DNA from: Gammaproteobacteria bacterium | GTDB taxonomy: Bacteria > Pseudomonadota > Gammaproteobacteria > SZUA-229 | Reading direction: 5' to 3' | Length of the DNA: 8,885 nucleotides | Assembly: GCA_015484935.1 (NCBI GenBank) | Contig: WFUQ01000070.1 | Span: 1 to 8,885 of the forward strand | Shown here: positions 1 to 6,222 of the stretch, piece by piece | Layout of the letters: each line of letters begins with the position of its first letter | Numbering within the stretch: position 1 is the first letter of the stretch | Translations under genes and position numbers: made by a program | Notes under the pieces: model-generated | The model's database searches: none | The model's input: only the letters and a program-made list of their open reading frames with translations | Told to the model about the DNA's origin: nothing

Positions 1-67
1 GAATACCGATAATCGCAATGACGATCATCAGTTCGATAAGGGTGAAACCTTGTTGTGCTTTTTGCAT
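1..67 (-). CDS. pilA: Type IV pilin, N-terminal fragment (partial, runs off the window)
   Basis: The minus strand encodes MQKAQQG followed by FTLIELMIVIAIIGI before the window ends. This is a classic class III (type IV pilin) leader: six residues with a positive charge, a glycine at position 7 as the PilD prepilin-peptidase cleavage site, then Phe at +1 of the mature protein, Glu at +5, and a hydrophobic helix that drives assembly of the fibre. Only 22 codons are visible, so a minor pilin or pseudopilin cannot be excluded from the coding sequence alone. Its position downstream of pilSR and behind a sigma-54-type promoter favours the major pilin PilA. In Pseudomonas, PilS/PilR activates pilA, so regulator and target would be adjacent here. 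A strong AGGAGA ribosome-binding site lies a few bases upstream of the ATG. Confidence 0.85.
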   Translation of the reverse strand, partial: MQKAQQGFTLIELMIVIAIIGI

Positions 68-71
68 GATT

Positions 72-83
72 CTCTCCTGAGAG
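72..83 (-). promoter_or_regulatory. Pilin ribosome-binding site inside a short inverted repeat
   Basis: On the minus strand the strong Shine-Dalgarno AGGAGA lies inside CTCTCAGGAGAG, whose 4-5-base arms are complementary. The SD is obvious and fixes the pilin start. The dyad could form a weak 4-bp hairpin (CUCU/AGAG with a CAGG loop) that partly masks it. The RBS is clear; any structural regulation is only a possibility because the stem is short. Confidence 0.6.
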
Positions 84-146
84 GTCATAATGAACTGGAG
101 TTGATTTTGTTATTTGGTCTCTTTGCTTAAAGACTGATTAACATAT

Positions 147-162
147 AGCAGAGCTTGTGCCA
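147..162 (-). promoter_or_regulatory. Sigma-54 (-24/-12) promoter of the pilin gene
   Basis: The minus strand reads TGGCAC, five bases, then CTGCT. This matches the RpoN consensus TGGCAC-N5-TTGCW at every fixed position except one (C for the first T of the -12 block). The invariant GG (-24) and GC (-12) are correctly spaced. Transcription would begin near 136, giving an untranslated leader of about 69 bases to the ATG at 67. RpoN-dependent pilin promoters activated by PilR are established in Pseudomonas, and pilR ends 165 bp upstream of this element. An IHF-like site and a TGTC cluster lie at suitable upstream distances. Confidence 0.85.
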
Positions 163-192
163 GTTTGCTGAAAAACTTTTTATTTAATATAA

Positions 193-205
193 AAACAATA
201 ACTTA
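193..205 (+). promoter_or_regulatory. Candidate IHF site between enhancer and sigma-54 promoter
   Basis: AAACAATAACTTA matches the IHF consensus WATCAANNNNTTR at all but one fixed position (A for T at the third base). The 5' flank, about 171-192, is strongly A/T-rich with A and T runs, which is the usual companion of strong IHF sites. It sits about 57-69 bp upstream of the predicted start, between the putative PilR-binding cluster and the -24 element, where IHF typically bends DNA to bring an activator to RpoN polymerase. This is a single-mismatch motif in A/T-rich DNA, so chance is possible. Confidence 0.45.
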
Positions 206-251
206 AGGTGGTATGTCTATATTCGACCAAGTGTGGAAAACCGGTAAAAAT

Positions 252-300
252 TGTCACTTTATGACAAAAATGTAAGACATTGTCCTGTCTGTCACAGACA
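252..300. promoter_or_regulatory. TGTC/GACA cluster, candidate PilR enhancer (upstream activating sequence)
   Basis: Seven copies of TGTC or its complement GACA occur in 49 bp: TGTC at 252, 281, 286 and 290, and GACA at 263, 276 and 297. They build two dyads: TTGTCA-N5-TGACAA (251-267) and the odd-centred 15-bp palindrome TGTCTGTCACAGACA (286-300). The PilR site described in Pseudomonas aeruginosa is a tandem (C/G)TGTC repeat roughly 80-120 bp upstream of the pilA start. Here the cluster lies about 116-164 bp upstream. Two adjacent copies (285-293) fit CTGTC exactly. Binding by this PilR is inferred from position and motif. Confidence 0.6.
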
Positions 301-311
301 TTGCATGCATA

Positions 312-326
312 TTAGATTTAATCTAA
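312..326. repeat. 15-bp A/T-rich palindrome directly after the pilR stop codon
   Basis: TTAGATT-T-AATCTAA is a perfect inverted repeat with a one-base centre, abutting the pilR stop codon (327-329). As RNA it would form only a weak A/U-rich stem with no following U-run, so it is a poor intrinsic terminator. It could be a protein-binding site or chance. It is followed by another palindrome, TGCATGCA (302-309). Confidence 0.4.
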
Positions 327-1661
327 CTATTCGATCTGTAGCTTTTCCAGTCGGTAGCGTAGCTGGCGCAAGCTTAGCCCCAGCAATTTGGCTGCCTGAG
401 TCTTGTTCCAGCGCGTTTTTTCCAGCGCCTTCATAATCGCCAGTTTTTCCTGGCTCTGTAACTCGAGAGATTCCGTAGCCGGTTCGGTGCCGGTTGGTTT
501 TATCACTGGTTCAGCCAGCTTGTTGCCGAGCTGGAGGTCGTCAGCCGTAATCACATTGTTTTCTGCCAGTGCCAATGCACGCTCCAGTATATTTTCGAGC
601 TCACGTACATTACCGGGGTAGTGATAATCCAGCAGTGCCTTGAGTGCCTGACTGTTTAATGCAGGTGGGGTCTGTATGTCGGCGCGACTGGCAAGCTGTG
701 CCAGTATCTGTTTGGCGAGTAGCGGGATATCTTCGATACGATCGCGCAGGGATGGGACTTTGAGTTCCAGTACATTGATGCGATAGTACAGATCTTCCCG
801 AAATAATCCTGCGTGCACCTGTTCTACCAGATTCTTATGGCTGGCACTGAGTATGCGTACATCGACCGGTTGCTCGGTGGAGGCACCGACAGGGCGGGCA
901 GCTTTTTCCTGTATCACGCGCAATAATTTTACCTGCATGTGCAACGGTAATTCGGCGACCTCGTCGAGGAACAGGGTGCCACCATCGGCGGCCTGAAACA
1001 GACCCTGCTTGTCAGATGTGGCACCGGTGAAACTGCCTTTTACATGGCCGAAGAATTCACTCTCCATCAGGTCATTGGGTATGGCGCCACAGTTGACCGG
1101 TACGAAAGCCGACTCTGCGCGTGAGCCCTGTTCATGCACCATGCGTGCGACCCGTTCCTTGCCGGAACCAGAACTGCCGTGGATAAAAACGGGAGCCTGA
1201 CTGCGAGCCATCTTGCTGATGCTGGCTTTCAGCTCTTTTACTGCAAATGATTCACCGGTGATGGTGGTGTTCTGTGTCTGGTTGCTGGTCTCGGGTGGGA
1301 TGGCGATCGCAGAGGACACCAGCCGTCGCAGTATCTTGATATCGACCGGTTTGGAAACGAAATCAAACGCGCCGGATTTGAGGGCTTTTACTGCTGCTTC
1401 CATATTGCCATGTGCGGTGATGACGGCGACAGGTAATGCAGCGTAGTTTGCTGCGATGTGTTCCACCAGCTCGATACCGTTGCCATCGGGCAGGCGCATG
1501 TCGGTCAGACATAGATCGAAGTTTTCAGATTCGAGCAGAATCTTCGCATCAGTGATGTTCAGTGCAGATTGTGTCTGTAGCCCCATACGTGCGAGTGTGA
1601 TCTCGATCAGTTCGCAGATATCGGGTTCATCGTCGATGATGAGGACTTTCTTTTCAGTCAT
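327..1661 (-). CDS. pilR: PilR, NtrC-family sigma-54-dependent response regulator
   Basis: The 444-residue protein has the full NtrC layout. A receiver domain (about 5-118) carries the acidic pair D10-D11, phosphoacceptor D54 in LTDMRLPDG, T82 and K104. An AAA+ sigma-54 activation domain (about 134-365) has Walker A GSSGSGKE (162-169), sigma-54 contact loop GSFTGA (209-214) and Walker B with D233-E234. A Fis-type helix-turn-helix ends the protein (about 405-444, WNKTQAAKLLGLSLRQLRYRL). The GSFTGA loop, the segment around SDKQGLFQAADGGTLFLDE, the C-terminal helix and the length resemble Pseudomonas PilR (about 445 residues) as I recall it. It starts two bases after the pilS stop, so the two are translationally linked. 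The expected role is phosphorylation by PilS, then activation of RpoN polymerase at the pilin promoter just downstream. Confidence 0.95.
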   Translation of the reverse strand: MTEKKVLIIDDEPDICELIEITLARMGLQTQSALNITDAKILLESENFDLCLTDMRLPDGNGIELVEHIAANYAALPVAVITAHGNMEAAVKALKSGAFDFVSKPVDIKILRRLVSSAIAIPPETSNQTQNTTITGESFAVKELKASISKMARSQAPVFIHGSSGSGKERVARMVHEQGSRAESAFVPVNCGAIPNDLMESEFFGHVKGSFTGATSDKQGLFQAADGGTLFLDEVAELPLHMQVKLLRVIQEKAARPVGASTEQPVDVRILSASHKNLVEQVHAGLFREDLYYRINVLELKVPSLRDRIEDIPLLAKQILAQLASRADIQTPPALNSQALKALLDYHYPGNVRELENILERALALAENNVITADDLQLGNKLAEPVIKPTGTEPATESLELQSQEKLAIMKALEKTRWNKTQAAKLLGLSLRQLRYRLEKLQIE

Positions 1662-1663
1662 GT

Positions 1664-3286
1664 TTATTCCGCCGCTTCTACTCGTGTCGGCTTCTGTATG
1701 AAGGATATCCTGAAACAGGTGCCACCTGTCGGTAAGGCGATGTAGTTGATTTTAGCACGGTTACTCTCTACCACTTCCTTGGTGATGTACAGACCGAGTC
1801 CGGTACCATCGGTGCTTGTGGTGTAGAACGGCTCGAAGATCTGCTGAGCGACTTCTGCATCGATACCGCGCCCGTTGTCGATGACATCGATATAAGGTTG
1901 GTCGCTATCGATAGAGAAACCACCCTGGATGTTGATCATGATGTCATCGGATGACAGCCCGGAATGATACAGTGCATTCGAGCATAGGTTCCATATCACC
2001 TGATGTAGTTGACTGGAGTCGAACAGTACCGAGGTGTCACGAGGGTATATTTCGATGTGGAACTGGTGCAGCAGAAGCGATTTGGAGGCACAATATTCTT
2101 CTCTGAAATTGACCAGCCACTCGTATATGTTGAGCTGTTCAGGTGTGCCTCGTTGTTGTCTGGAAAGTTGCAGCACATTCTCGACCGTACTGTTCAAGCG
2201 ATTGACCTGCGTGTTGATGATGGCAGTCAGTTTGGCATCGGCTGGTTGCAGGTCGGCTTCTTCCAGCAATTGTGAAGCATGGTGTATCGCTGCCAGTGGG
2301 TTGCGTATTTCATGTGCGATGCTGGCAGTCAGGCGACCGAGAGAGGCAAGCTTGACCTGCTGGAATCGCTGGTTGAGCTGACTGGCATCTTCCAGGAATA
2401 CCAGCGTGCGCGCATCGCGGGTTTTGCCCGGTTCGATATTACTGAAACCGGGCTGGATATCCGGTAGACCGTGACTCTGCTGGATAGGTTTCTGTGAGGC
2501 ATTGTCCGGATCCATCTGCCATTCGATAAAGCGGTCGTACAGCACAGGTGAAATTTTCGATAGTGGTACATTCTCGGATATGAAGGCATCGCTCAGCAGG
2601 TTTTTAGCGGCACGATTGACCAGTTGCACGATACCATCCGACGATACCACCATGATACCGGTACGCATAGTGTTGATGATGTGTTCGCTCATCTGCACTG
2701 CACTTTCGAGTTCCTGGCTCTGTTCTTCTGCCAGTTGCTCGGTCTGACGTAATCGCGAGGTCAGGGTCGAACTGAGATAGGCGACAGCGAACAGGATGGT
2801 GCCGAGCAAGCCTGTCTGTACATAATGTACCTGTACCGAAGGGATGGTGAAGTGTGTATAGAGTTGTGATATCAATAATCCCAGTGAAGTCGCAGCAGCA
2901 ACAAAAAGAGTCGAACGCAACGGCAGGAATAGACTGGTCATAGAGATGCTGATGACCAGTAGCATGCCAAGCCCGGAACGTACACCGCCGATCGAGTACA
3001 TGAGGATGAGGATGACCAGGATGTCGGTGCTGACATGGATGGCGAACTGTGGCACCAGACCGATAGTACGGTGTTGCATGCCCAGCATGAACAGAACACT
3101 GGAAAACAGATAAGTTGTGGTCGCGAAGAAAAAGACTTCCGGGTTATAGACATTCGCCGGGATGAATAACTCCACCCAACCATTGATGAAGATCATCAGG
3201 AAGAATAACGACAGGGCGCTGCGGTAATAATTGAGCTGTCTCAGTCGTGACCAGCCGGTTTCTGAATTATCGTATTCTTCGTACAT
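1664..3286 (-). CDS. pilS: PilS, membrane sensor histidine kinase for type IV pilin expression
   Basis: The 540-residue protein starts with about six hydrophobic helices between residues 20 and 175, the multi-pass sensor typical of PilS. A coiled linker and PAS-like region (about 180-300, including NTMRTGIMVVSSDGIVQLVNRA) follow. The dimerisation/phosphoacceptor domain has H325 in ASIAHEIRNPL. The HATPase domain (about 420-530) has N-box N433/N437, G1 box DNGRG (470-474), F-box EPFYTT and G2 box GTGLGL (494-499). All catalytic motifs are intact. In Pseudomonas, PilS is reported to sense pilin through its membrane helices and to phosphorylate or dephosphorylate PilR. The upstream small gene ends 14 bp before this start, and pilR follows after 2 bp, so the three look co-transcribed. 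No strong Shine-Dalgarno is visible at the chosen ATG. Confidence 0.95.
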   Translation of the reverse strand: MYEEYDNSETGWSRLRQLNYYRSALSLFFLMIFINGWVELFIPANVYNPEVFFFATTTYLFSSVLFMLGMQHRTIGLVPQFAIHVSTDILVILILMYSIGGVRSGLGMLLVISISMTSLFLPLRSTLFVAAATSLGLLISQLYTHFTIPSVQVHYVQTGLLGTILFAVAYLSSTLTSRLRQTEQLAEEQSQELESAVQMSEHIINTMRTGIMVVSSDGIVQLVNRAAKNLLSDAFISENVPLSKISPVLYDRFIEWQMDPDNASQKPIQQSHGLPDIQPGFSNIEPGKTRDARTLVFLEDASQLNQRFQQVKLASLGRLTASIAHEIRNPLAAIHHASQLLEEADLQPADAKLTAIINTQVNRLNSTVENVLQLSRQQRGTPEQLNIYEWLVNFREEYCASKSLLLHQFHIEIYPRDTSVLFDSSQLHQVIWNLCSNALYHSGLSSDDIMINIQGGFSIDSDQPYIDVIDNGRGIDAEVAQQIFEPFYTTSTDGTGLGLYITKEVVESNRAKINYIALPTGGTCFRISFIQKPTRVEAAE

Positions 3287-3300
3287 GTGCTCAGACCGGA

Positions 3301-3528
3301 TCAGTCGCTGCGGTTGTGCCAGACCTGTTGATGTTCCTGGCAGCAGAAAAACCGGTTCGCATCTGCGATGGCATCATCCGTTTCTATGAATATGTCGCAT
3401 TGTTCGCATCTGACAGTTTCTTTCGAAGGCGTGTTCCTTGCCTGTGCCTTGTCAGTGGACAGGAACCGTTTTTTGATGATGATGAAGATGAGCCCGATGA
3501 TGGCGATGATGATGAGGCTGCGAAACAT
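3301..3528 (-). CDS. Small membrane-anchored putative zinc-ribbon protein (PP0621-like)
   Basis: The 75-residue protein has one N-terminal membrane helix (about 5-18, almost all Ile, Leu and Phe) followed by KKR, suggesting a cytoplasmic C-terminal part. It ends in a small metal-binding-like module: C41-x2-C44 in VRCEQCDIF, then C62/C63 and H66 in RFFCCQEH. The hydrophobic helix followed by VRCxxC and a CxxxH-like end resembles the PP0621 family of short uncharacterised proteobacterial proteins; this assignment is from recalled pattern. It is the first gene of the minus-strand cluster, 14 bp upstream of pilS, which hints at a link to pilus regulation or simply shared transcription. The function is unknown. 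No clear Shine-Dalgarno is seen. Confidence 0.75.
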   Translation of the reverse strand: MFRSLIIIAIIGLIFIIIKKRFLSTDKAQARNTPSKETVRCEQCDIFIETDDAIADANRFFCCQEHQQVWHNRSD

Positions 3529-3544
3529 AGTTTATCTGCCGGGT

Positions 3545-3573
3545 TTAATTGCGGGTCGTGGAATTGATATAAT
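3545..3573 (+). promoter_or_regulatory. Candidate sigma-70 promoter for nadE
   Basis: A perfect -10 hexamer TATAAT (3568-3573) lies 17 bases after a weak -35-like TTAATT (3545-3550). A start near 3580 would give a leader of about 120 bases before nadE, containing the hairpin at 3595-3624. The -35 is poor, so confidence rests mainly on the -10. The minus-strand complement (TATATC) could serve the divergent small gene, but I found no properly spaced -35 for it. Confidence 0.45.
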
Positions 3574-3594
3574 GTGTGTGCTGGCTGTTAAGTG

Positions 3595-3624
3595 CAGACG
3601 ATGTGGCATTGGCCGTGTCGTCTG
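3595..3624 (+). promoter_or_regulatory. Strong hairpin in the nadE 5' leader
   Basis: CAGACGATGTGGC (3595-3607) can pair over 13 positions with GCCGTGTCGTCTG (3612-3624) around an ATTG loop. Seven outer Watson-Crick pairs, three consecutive G-U wobbles and three inner G-C pairs make the stem. The wobbles favour an RNA of plus-strand sense, because on the minus strand they become A-C mismatches. A pyrimidine-rich stretch (TTGTTCCCTCTT) follows, weaker than a true U-tract. It lies about 15 bases after the predicted start and 75 bases before the nadE ATG, so attenuation, leader stabilisation or regulator binding are all possible. I recognise no known riboswitch. Confidence 0.5.
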
Positions 3625-3699
3625 TTGTTCCCTCTTGAGCTTCGCGAAAATATTCTGTCTTCGATCAACAATGGCTCAATGACTTTAGAAGCACACACG

Positions 3700-5316
3700 A
3701 TGAAATCAACCGTAACTGTCGCCATGGTACAGGATAATTTTACTGTAGGCGACATCAAAAAAAATGCTGACAGGATAATCGAACTGAGCCTGCAAGCCAG
3801 AGAGCAGGGTGCCCGGCTGGCAGTTTTTCCTGAGCTGTCACTGGTGGGCTATCCGCCGGAAGACCTGTTACATCGTGGCGAGTTTATCCGGCAGACAGAG
3901 CAGGCATTACAGGCGATACAGTCAGCGGTCAGTGGCATCGATATCGTGCTGGGCTTGCCCGAGTCGCAACAGGGTGGCCTGTATAACAGCGCACTATGGT
4001 TACGCGATGGTGAAGTCGTCGCGCGATATCACAAACACCTGTTGCCCAACTATTCAGTCTTCGATGAGAAGCGATATTTCACGGCGGGTACCGAACAGGT
4101 CAGTGTCGAACTGGACGGTATCCGTTTCGGGCTGGCCATCTGTGAAGATATCTGGCCACAGTCAGATGGTCATCTGGCCACATTCGATGGTGTCGATTGT
4201 CTGCTGGTGATCAACGCCTCGCCATATCATATCGGCAAGTATCAGGACCGTGTCGAGACCATACGCACTCAGTCGCAGCGATCGGATATGTCATTGCTGT
4301 ATATCAATATGACGGGCGGTCAGGATGAACTGGTGTTCGATGGCGAGTCGCTTGCCTGCGACCAGCAGGGTGATATCCAGTATCGGGCACCGGCTTTTGC
4401 CGATGATCTGGCGTTGGTCGATGTCAGTACAGATTCGATCACTAGCAGGCAGGCCAGTGCCAAAATGGTCACACAGATCGAAGCTATCTATAAAGCGCTG
4501 GTGCTGGGGGTTCACGATTTCGTCGGTAAAAACGGTTTTCAGGGTGTGGTGATCGGTCTGTCGGGCGGGGTCGATTCGGCGCTGACTCTGGCGATAGCGG
4601 TCGATGCCCTGGGCAAAGACAATGTACATGCGGTGATGATGCCGTCTATGTATACCGCTGATATGAGTCAGACCGATGCACAGCTGGAAGCCGATGCGCT
4701 CGGTGTACGTTACGATGTGGTGCCTATCGAGACCAGTTACCACGCCTTCACTGACATATTGCAGCATGTCTTTTCCGGTACACAACCGGATACCACCGAA
4801 GAGAACATCCAGGCGCGATGTCGGGGGCTCATCCTGATGGCTATCTCGAACAAATCCGGACGCATGGTGTTGACTACCGGTAACAAGAGCGAGATGGCGG
4901 TGGGCTATGCCACGCTCTACGGTGACATGTGCGGCGGGTTTGCACCGTTGAAAGATATATCCAAAACGCTGGTGTATGAGTTGTGCCGTTACCGCAACGC
5001 GGTGGCACCGGTGATACCCGAACGGGTGCTGACGCGTGCGCCCAGTGCAGAACTGCGACCCGACCAGACCGATCAGGATTCACTGCCGGACTATGATGTG
5101 CTCGACAGGATACTAGAACTTTCGGTAGAGCAGGACAGGTCGATAGACGATATCGTCGCGACTGGTATCGACCGTGACGAGGTCGTGCAGGTGGTATCGA
5201 TGGTGCGGAATACAGAATACAAGCGTAAGCAGGCGGCTCCCGGTGTACGCATCACCAAACGTGCCTTCGGACGCGACCGGCGTTATCCGATCACATCACA
5301 CTACAGAGAACACTAA
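3700..5316 (+). CDS. nadE: Glutamine-dependent NAD+ synthetase
   Basis: From the ATG at 3700 the protein has 538 residues, normal for the long glutamine-hydrolysing NadE. The N-terminal nitrilase-type amidase (about 1-255) has the catalytic triad E45 (VFPELSLVGYPPEDLL), K112 (YHKHLLPNY) and C148 (AICEDIW), and releases ammonia from glutamine. The C-terminal synthetase (about 258-538) has the PP-loop SGGVDS (288-293), which adenylates nicotinate adenine dinucleotide, and the conserved TTGNKSEMAVGYATLYGDMCGGFAPLKD region (392 onward). It catalyses the last step of NAD+ synthesis in the cytoplasm. The frame stays open upstream to a GTG at 3592, but the alignment-like start MKSTVTVAMVQDNFTVGDI matches the family, and AGAAG (3687-3691) is a suitable SD. 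The upstream ATG at 3679 lacks one. It converges on bamD. Confidence 0.95.
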   Translation: MKSTVTVAMVQDNFTVGDIKKNADRIIELSLQAREQGARLAVFPELSLVGYPPEDLLHRGEFIRQTEQALQAIQSAVSGIDIVLGLPESQQGGLYNSALWLRDGEVVARYHKHLLPNYSVFDEKRYFTAGTEQVSVELDGIRFGLAICEDIWPQSDGHLATFDGVDCLLVINASPYHIGKYQDRVETIRTQSQRSDMSLLYINMTGGQDELVFDGESLACDQQGDIQYRAPAFADDLALVDVSTDSITSRQASAKMVTQIEAIYKALVLGVHDFVGKNGFQGVVIGLSGGVDSALTLAIAVDALGKDNVHAVMMPSMYTADMSQTDAQLEADALGVRYDVVPIETSYHAFTDILQHVFSGTQPDTTEENIQARCRGLILMAISNKSGRMVLTTGNKSEMAVGYATLYGDMCGGFAPLKDISKTLVYELCRYRNAVAPVIPERVLTRAPSAELRPDQTDQDSLPDYDVLDRILELSVEQDRSIDDIVATGIDRDEVVQVVSMVRNTEYKRKQAAPGVRITKRAFGRDRRYPITSHYREH

Positions 5317-5334
5317 CTGTTACGCTTCGAGATC

Positions 5335-5351
5335 AAGCTGACGCTCAGCTT
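5335..5351. terminator. Possible shared terminator stem between convergent nadE and bamD
   Basis: AAGCTGA-CGC-TCAGCTT is a perfect 7-bp inverted repeat with a 3-base loop, 18 bases after the nadE stop, and its right arm contains the bamD stop codon. It is the only dyad in the 28-bp convergent gap. Neither strand has a proper U-run after it (only three T on the plus strand), so it would be a weak intrinsic terminator at best. Confidence 0.3.
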
Positions 5352-6166
5352 TCAGAGTGGGTATCGACCAGTCGAGGGGGCTCGACCAGTGTCTGTTTGA
5401 ATGTCTGTTGGCTGGCCAGTTTTCTGGTGTTGTTCTTGTTCAGTTGAATCACCCGTCTGGTGTCGGCAGCCAGATCATTCAGTCCCAGATTTTCATATGC
5501 CAGTACCAGTATCTCCAGTGCACGACCACGCCAGATAGAAGTCGGATAGATCTCGATGACTGTCTTGGCCCGGTTCGCAGCAGCCAGCCAGGTCTTGCGC
5601 TTGATATAGTAGCGGGCATTGTCGATCTCCTGTGCCGCCAGCTGGTTGACCAGATAGATGATGCGCTGCTGTGCATCGCCAGCGTAGCGACTGTCCGGGA
5701 AACGTTTTATCAGAGAGGAGAAATCGTTGAATGCGGTTTTCAGTACTTCGGTATCGTGTTTGGACATGTCGTGCGGGAACCAGCTCTCCAGCAAGCCCTT
5801 GCCACGGTTGAAGTTGATCAGACCTTTCAGGTACAGCGCATAATCGATGTGTGAATCGCGAGGGTGCAGACGGATGAAGCGGTCGATGGAACTGATGGCT
5901 GTTTCCGCCTCGTCGAACTTGTAATAGGAGTAGGCGATATCCAGCTGCGCCTGTTTGGCGTACGGGTCGAACGGGAAACGGGCTTCCAGCGTTTCCAGAT
6001 TCTTGATCGCCGTCTGGAACTCCCCGGCATTGAGTGCTGATTTTGCCTCGTCGTAAAAATCTTCGGCAGTCCAGTCTTTGGTCGGGTCGAATTCCGCACC
6101 GCTACAGCCCGCCAGTAGCGCGGCAGTAAAAATGACGAGTATCAGGTTTCTTGGTGATGTCAACAT
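5345..6166 (-). CDS. bamD: BamD, outer-membrane protein assembly lipoprotein
   Basis: The 273-residue protein begins with a lipoprotein signal peptide: short basic start, hydrophobic core, and lipobox LAGC with C21 as the lipidated residue. Ser at +2 predicts outer-membrane sorting. The mature part consists of tetratricopeptide-like repeats, with family hallmarks such as ARFPFDPYAKQAQLDIAYSYYK (about 62-83), IDRFIRLHPRDSHIDYALYLKGL (94-116) and FSSLIKRFPDSRYAGDAQQR (149-168). It is slightly longer than E. coli BamD (245 residues) because of a polar C-terminal tail. BamD is the essential lipoprotein of the BAM complex that, with BamA, folds outer-membrane beta-barrels. The divergent neighbour rluD is a conserved arrangement in gammaproteobacteria and supports the call. 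No good SD is visible before the ATG. Confidence 0.95.
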   Translation of the reverse strand: MLTSPRNLILVIFTAALLAGCSGAEFDPTKDWTAEDFYDEAKSALNAGEFQTAIKNLETLEARFPFDPYAKQAQLDIAYSYYKFDEAETAISSIDRFIRLHPRDSHIDYALYLKGLINFNRGKGLLESWFPHDMSKHDTEVLKTAFNDFSSLIKRFPDSRYAGDAQQRIIYLVNQLAAQEIDNARYYIKRKTWLAAANRAKTVIEIYPTSIWRGRALEILVLAYENLGLNDLAADTRRVIQLNKNNTRKLASQQTFKQTLVEPPRLVDTHSES

Positions 6167-6192
6167 AGTGAGCGATGCAGGGTCAATATCCG

Positions 6193-6222
6193 TTACAATG
6201 CGTGGTTAGAGCGGGGTAGTAT
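6193..6222 (+). promoter_or_regulatory. Candidate rluD promoter
   Basis: TTACAA (6193-6198), 18 bases, then TAGTAT (6217-6222) give a plausible but imperfect sigma-70 promoter, with a start near 6229 and a leader of about 54 bases. Its -10 overlaps the opposing bamD -10 almost completely. Confidence 0.35.

Noticed and set aside
312..326. Intrinsic terminator of pilR
   Set aside because: The stem is A/U-rich with almost no loop and no U-run follows on the minus strand.
3474..3517. GAT/GATGAT repeats as a possible tandem repeat
   Set aside because: They are codon runs for Ile in the membrane helix of the minus-strand gene, irregular in period and explained by coding.
3247..3567. Plus-strand 106-codon frame with a very acidic run (DDDEDEPDDGDDDE)
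   Set aside because: It is the antisense reading of the Ile-rich membrane helix of the small minus-strand gene (ATC/ATT codons read as GAT). The minus-strand product has a sensible helix plus Cys/His module.
3592..3699. Upstream extension of nadE from GTG 3592 or ATG 3679
   Set aside because: The extra residues do not resemble NadE, the stretch contains the leader hairpin, and no SD precedes either start. The family-like N-terminus begins at 3700.
4291..4785. 164-codon minus-strand frame inside nadE
   Set aside because: It overlaps the PP-loop region of a fully conserved gene and has no recognisable features of its own.
5357..5854. 165-codon plus-strand frame opposite bamD
   Set aside because: It is a shadow of bamD, which has a lipobox and TPR pattern. 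No start signal or domain supports the plus-strand frame.
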